The notes below the pieces were generated by a model. It had not been told where the DNA came from. It did not search any database and saw nothing but the letters and a program-made list of their open reading frames with translations. Position numbers and translations under genes: made by a program. This document shows positions 60,847 to 64,000 of a stretch of 64,000 nt of DNA, one piece after another (the first letter of the stretch is position 1; each line of letters opens with the position of its first letter). Source of the DNA: Pontibacter populi (GTDB lineage: Bacteria > Bacteroidota > Bacteroidia > Cytophagales > Hymenobacteraceae); the NCBI RefSeq assembly GCF_019336435.1, contig NZ_JAHWXQ010000002.1, positions 930,001 to 994,000 of the forward strand, given 5' to 3'.

Positions 60847-63234
60847 ATGAACTTAAAGAATGTAACACTTACTGCCGCTGTTTTTGCTTATGCCATGCTT
60901 TCAGGCTGTCAGACGCAGAAACCTGCCGCTGCTACAAGCGAGGACACAGCCACTACAGAGCAGGCAGCCCCTGCCACCTCCGAAGTAGACAGGAAGATAG
61001 AAGACCTGATCAGTAAAATGACGCTGGAAGAAAAGGTAGGCCAGATGGCACAGATCACGCTGGACGTTGTAGGTAAAGGCGAAAACAGGTTCTCCAGTTT
61101 CGAGCCACTGGTGCTGGACACAGTGGAGTTGCGCAAAGCACTGATAGACTATAAAATAGGCTCTGTTTTAAATACAGCCAATAACCGCGCACGAACTCCT
61201 GAAAAATGGTTCGAGATCATCAGCCAGATACAGGACATGGCAATGAATAAGTCCCGCATGAAAATTCCGGTTATTTATGGCGTGGATCAGATACATGGAG
61301 CTACTTATACGGCAGGCGGCACTATGTTTCCGCAACAGATTGGCCAGGGTGCAAGTCGTAACCGGGAACTAGTTAGACGCGGGGCGGAAATTACGGCCTA
61401 TGAAACGCGCGCCAGCTCTATTCCCTGGAACTTCTCTCCAGTGCTGGACTTTTCACCGGATCCGCAATTCTCCCGCCAGTTCGAGACCTTTGGTGAAGAT
61501 CCTTACCTGATATCTGAGTTAGGTGTTGAGTTGATCAATGGCTATGAGGGGGATAATAACGACATTGGGCATCCGGAGCATGTAGCTTCCTGTATGAAGC
61601 ACTTTTTGGGATACCAGGTGCCATCATCCGGTAAAGACAGAACGCCAACATACATCCCGGAAACAGCACTTCGTGAGTATCACCTGCCTCCATTTAAAGC
61701 AGCCATCGAAGCCGGGTCGCATACCATTATGATCAATTCCGGAATCATAAACGGGGTACCTGTGCACGCAAACCCTGACATCCTGACCAAATTACTGAAA
61801 GAGGAATTAGGCTTTAAAGGACTGGTTGTAACGGATTGGGGCGACATTGAATACCTGCATACCCGTGACAAAATAGCCCCTACCATGAAAGATGCTATCA
61901 TGCTGGCTATAAATGCCGGTGTTGATATGTCGATGATCGCGTACAACTATGAGCCGTTCTGTAATGGCCTGGTAGAACTGGTGAAAGAAGGAAAGGTAAA
62001 ACAGGAACGAATTGATGATGCCGTAAGACGCATCTTACGCGTAAAATATGCGCTGAACCTGTTCGAAAAACCAACCACCAATCCGAAAGACTACCCTAAG
62101 TTTGGCAGCAAGGAGTTTGAAGATGCCGCTTACCAGATGGCTGCAGAATCAATCACGCTACTGAAGAACGAGAAGAATGTGTTGCCGCTAAAGAAAGGTA
62201 TGAAAGTACTGGTAACCGGCCCGAATGCCAATAGCATGCGTACCCTGAACGGCGCCTGGACATACTCGTGGCAAGGCGAAAAAGTAGAAGAGTTTGCCGG
62301 CAAGTATAACACCATTTTAGAAGCTGTGCAGAAAGAAATTGGGGCCGAAAATGTAACGTACGTGCCGGGCGTGAGCTACAAAATGGATGGCTTCTATTAC
62401 GAAGAATCTGCTGACAAGATGAATAATGCGGTTGCCGCTGCTAAAAACGTAGATGCTATTATACTTTGTCTCGGCGAGAACACTTCTACGGAAACGCCAG
62501 GTAACATAAACGACATTTACATTTCAGAACTACAAACGGAGCTTGCCAGAAAACTGGCCCAAACAGGTAAGCCGGTTATACTTGTACTGAACGAAGGTCG
62601 CCCTCGAGTGATCAGTCGTTTCGAGCGCGACATGGATGGCATTGTGCAGATCTACCAGCCTGGAAACTATGGCGGTGATGCTTTAGCTGATGTTTTATTC
62701 GGTGATGTGAACCCATCCGGCAAATTGCCTTACAACTACCCGCGTTACCCGAATGCGCTGGTTCCTTTTATACACAAGCCATCGGCGGAACAGCGTAAAG
62801 CAGAAGGCGTGTATAATTACGAAGCTGACTATAACCCGCAGTACGAATTTGGCCATGGACTGAGCTATACTACTTTTAAGTATGCGGACCTGACTTTGCC
62901 TAAAGAAAGCTTTAACATGGATGAGCCCATTAATGTAAGTGTACAGCTGACAAACACAGGCAAGCGCGAAGGAAAGGAAGTAGTACATCTTTATACTTCT
63001 GATCTATATGCTTCTGAAATTACACCGGATGTGAAACGCCTGCGCCGCTTCGAAAAAATAAACCTGAAGGCCGGTGAAAGCAAAACCGTATCCTTTACCT
63101 TAACTGCTGATGATCTCAGTTACATAAACCGTACTGGCAAGAGAATAACCGAAGCCGGCGAGTTTGAGATCAGGATCGGGGATCAGGTGAAGAAATTTAC
63201 GCTTACTGGCAGTAACACAATCGGCAAGAATTAG
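60847..63234 (+). CDS. GH3 beta-glucosidase lipoprotein
   Basis: 795 residues, BglX-like. Lipobox LSGC (Cys21), then a Thr/Ala/Glu linker. GH3 TIM barrel from about 50 with YGVDQIHGATY, KHFLGY and nucleophile Asp330 in GLVVTDWGD; the alpha/beta sandwich follows with ITLLKNEKNVLPL and the acid/base region; the last 110 residues are a fibronectin-III-like domain (VSVQLTNTGKREGKEVVHLYTSD). It releases glucose from the non-reducing ends of oligosaccharides, completing the pathway. A 178-base gap before it shows no promoter I can support. Confidence 0.94.
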   Translation: MNLKNVTLTAAVFAYAMLSGCQTQKPAAATSEDTATTEQAAPATSEVDRKIEDLISKMTLEEKVGQMAQITLDVVGKGENRFSSFEPLVLDTVELRKALIDYKIGSVLNTANNRARTPEKWFEIISQIQDMAMNKSRMKIPVIYGVDQIHGATYTAGGTMFPQQIGQGASRNRELVRRGAEITAYETRASSIPWNFSPVLDFSPDPQFSRQFETFGEDPYLISELGVELINGYEGDNNDIGHPEHVASCMKHFLGYQVPSSGKDRTPTYIPETALREYHLPPFKAAIEAGSHTIMINSGIINGVPVHANPDILTKLLKEELGFKGLVVTDWGDIEYLHTRDKIAPTMKDAIMLAINAGVDMSMIAYNYEPFCNGLVELVKEGKVKQERIDDAVRRILRVKYALNLFEKPTTNPKDYPKFGSKEFEDAAYQMAAESITLLKNEKNVLPLKKGMKVLVTGPNANSMRTLNGAWTYSWQGEKVEEFAGKYNTILEAVQKEIGAENVTYVPGVSYKMDGFYYEESADKMNNAVAAAKNVDAIILCLGENTSTETPGNINDIYISELQTELARKLAQTGKPVILVLNEGRPRVISRFERDMDGIVQIYQPGNYGGDALADVLFGDVNPSGKLPYNYPRYPNALVPFIHKPSAEQRKAEGVYNYEADYNPQYEFGHGLSYTTFKYADLTLPKESFNMDEPINVSVQLTNTGKREGKEVVHLYTSDLYASEITPDVKRLRRFEKINLKAGESKTVSFTLTADDLSYINRTGKRITEAGEFEIRIGDQVKKFTLTGSNTIGKN

Positions 63235-63259
63235 CCTGGTATACGTTTAGCAAAGTATA

Positions 63260-63294
63260 AAAAAGGGATAAGCTGTAGCGGCTTATCCCTTTTT
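63260..63294. terminator. Terminator of beta-glucan utilisation locus
   Basis: Perfect 14-bp stem AAAAAGGGATAAGC / GCTTATCCCTTTTT, seven-base loop; shared with the convergent regulator gene. Confidence 0.92.
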
Positions 63295-63307
63295 GTTTTA
63301 CCTGAGT

Positions 63308-64000
63308 TTAGTATCTAAGTATAGATTCCGTTAAGCTGGCCTCCTGGTCCAGGTTCATTTTTTTCCGTATCCTGTACCTGCTGGTTTCCACCCCTCTCAA
63401 CGATAGCTTTAGTAAAGAAGCTATTTCTTTACTCGACAGGTTCAATCGCAGGTAAGCACACATTTTCAAATCCTTGTGGGTCAGGTCCGGGTAATCGTGG
63501 CTCAGGCGTTTCAGGAAGTCCTGATGCACCTGATTAAAATGAAACTCAAATTGCTCCCAGTTATTCTCGATCTTGATCTCTTCATCCACCGAACGCAAGA
63601 TCCGTTTAAGCTGCTGCCGCGTTTCTTTATCAGCAACCTTATCCATGGCTTGCTCCAGTTGGCCTTTCACTTTATACACGGCTTCCATGTTTTGCATTAC
63701 GTGCAGTGCAGAGGACGTCAGTTCTTGGGTCTTGTGGTTGAGCTCACGTTCCAGTTTTTCGTTGTTTAACCGGATAATCTCTTTTTCAGCTTTCAGCACT
63801 TCTTCCATGTGTTGTGCTTCTTTCAGCTTAAGCGCTTTTTCCTGCACCTGCTGCAGCTTAGCCTCCGTGCTGCGTATATGTTTCTGAATTACCTTTCTCA
63901 GTAAAAGCAGCACTACAATACCGGTCAGTGCATAAAGTACAAATGCCCACCAAGACCTGTACCACGGAGGCAAAACAGAAAAAGTATAGTTTGCTTCCAC
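63308..64000 (-). CDS. Y_Y_Y-type membrane regulator with LuxR-like HTH (N-terminus outside window)
   Basis: C-terminal 231 residues of a larger protein; the frame runs off the window end, where a GTG is only an internal codon. It begins in the last strands of a Y_Y_Y sensor domain (YTFSVLPPWYRSWWAF), then one membrane helix (about 20-37), a long coiled coil (about 40-125, Glu/Lys/Gln heptads), and a LuxR-like helix-turn-helix at the end (DLKMCAYLRLNLSSKEIASLLKLSLRGVETSRYRIRKKM). Such proteins likely sense glycan products in the periplasm through an N-terminal propeller and act on the adjacent locus. Confidence 0.85.
   Translation of the reverse strand: MEANYTFSVLPPWYRSWWAFVLYALTGIVVLLLLRKVIQKHIRSTEAKLQQVQEKALKLKEAQHMEEVLKAEKEIIRLNNEKLERELNHKTQELTSSALHVMQNMEAVYKVKGQLEQAMDKVADKETRQQLKRILRSVDEEIKIENNWEQFEFHFNQVHQDFLKRLSHDYPDLTHKDLKMCAYLRLNLSSKEIASLLKLSLRGVETSRYRIRKKMNLDQEASLTESILRY

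Larger units (their letters stand above)
1..64000. repeat. Window-wide highly iterated heptamer TATAGTT/AACTATA
   Basis: A hand count in the first 10 kb gives about 37 hits (both orientations; a few are the two halves of one palindrome), against roughly 1.6 expected for near-even base composition. Hits lie in all gene types on both strands and are densest between genes. Full AACTATAGTT palindromes are seen for example at 14861, 21852, 24417, 24467, 29031, 29495, 35445, 36094, 38076, 39955, 40914 and 51410. Confidence 0.88.

Overview
The window comes from a member of the Bacteroidota, most plausibly order Cytophagales and perhaps a Hymenobacteraceae (Pontibacter-like) genome. The phylum call rests on two SusC/SusD pairs, a PorX-type response regulator, an LpxC-FabZ fusion, and promoter -7 boxes of the form TAnnTTTG. 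The family call is inference only. No tRNA, rRNA, CRISPR array, insertion sequence or prophage gene was seen. All coordinates and counts were read by eye.

Layout. 1-3.3 kb: the 3' part of treY overlapping malQ (alpha-glucan and trehalose metabolism). 4-10 kb: single genes (TerB-like, pirin, NUDIX, GT4 glycosyltransferase, GNAT, histidine phosphatase). 10-14.5 kb: a SusC/SusD pair with no enzymes beside it. 14.7-18.4 kb: a BlaI/M56-peptidase operon behind two tandem operators; its proteins carry TonB C-terminal-like domains. 18.5-32 kb: housekeeping and exported proteins (SurE, DoxX, M14 peptidase, nitroreductase, DUF421 pair, DUF885, PhzF, S10 peptidase, DUF3267, ABC exporter). 32.5-45.7 kb: ribBA, dnaG, mrp-nfu, fumarylacetoacetase, flavin reductase, then ald-tsaE-porX and an HD hydrolase. 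46.6-51.4 kb: lpxD, lpxC-fabZ, lpxA, an ABC ATPase and yebC. 52-64 kb: a polysaccharide utilisation locus (SusC, SusD, PKD-domain lipoprotein, GH16, GH30, GH3, and a divergently facing Y_Y_Y/LuxR-type regulator cut by the window end). Its enzyme set fits a laminarin-like beta-1,3/1,6-glucan.

Two signals are not explained by genes. First, the heptamer TATAGTT (complement AACTATA, often joined as the palindrome AACTATAGTT) is scattered through the whole window, in genes and between them: about 37 hits in the first 10 kb against roughly 1.6 expected, and about 12-13 per kb in the long intergenic regions. It also builds the stems of several hairpins and terminators. Second, four intergenic regions carry copies of one roughly 470-555 bp repeat made of successive hairpins. 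One hairpin shows a compensatory base change, and a 48-bp core is nearly identical in all copies. These two are the best candidates for something undescribed.
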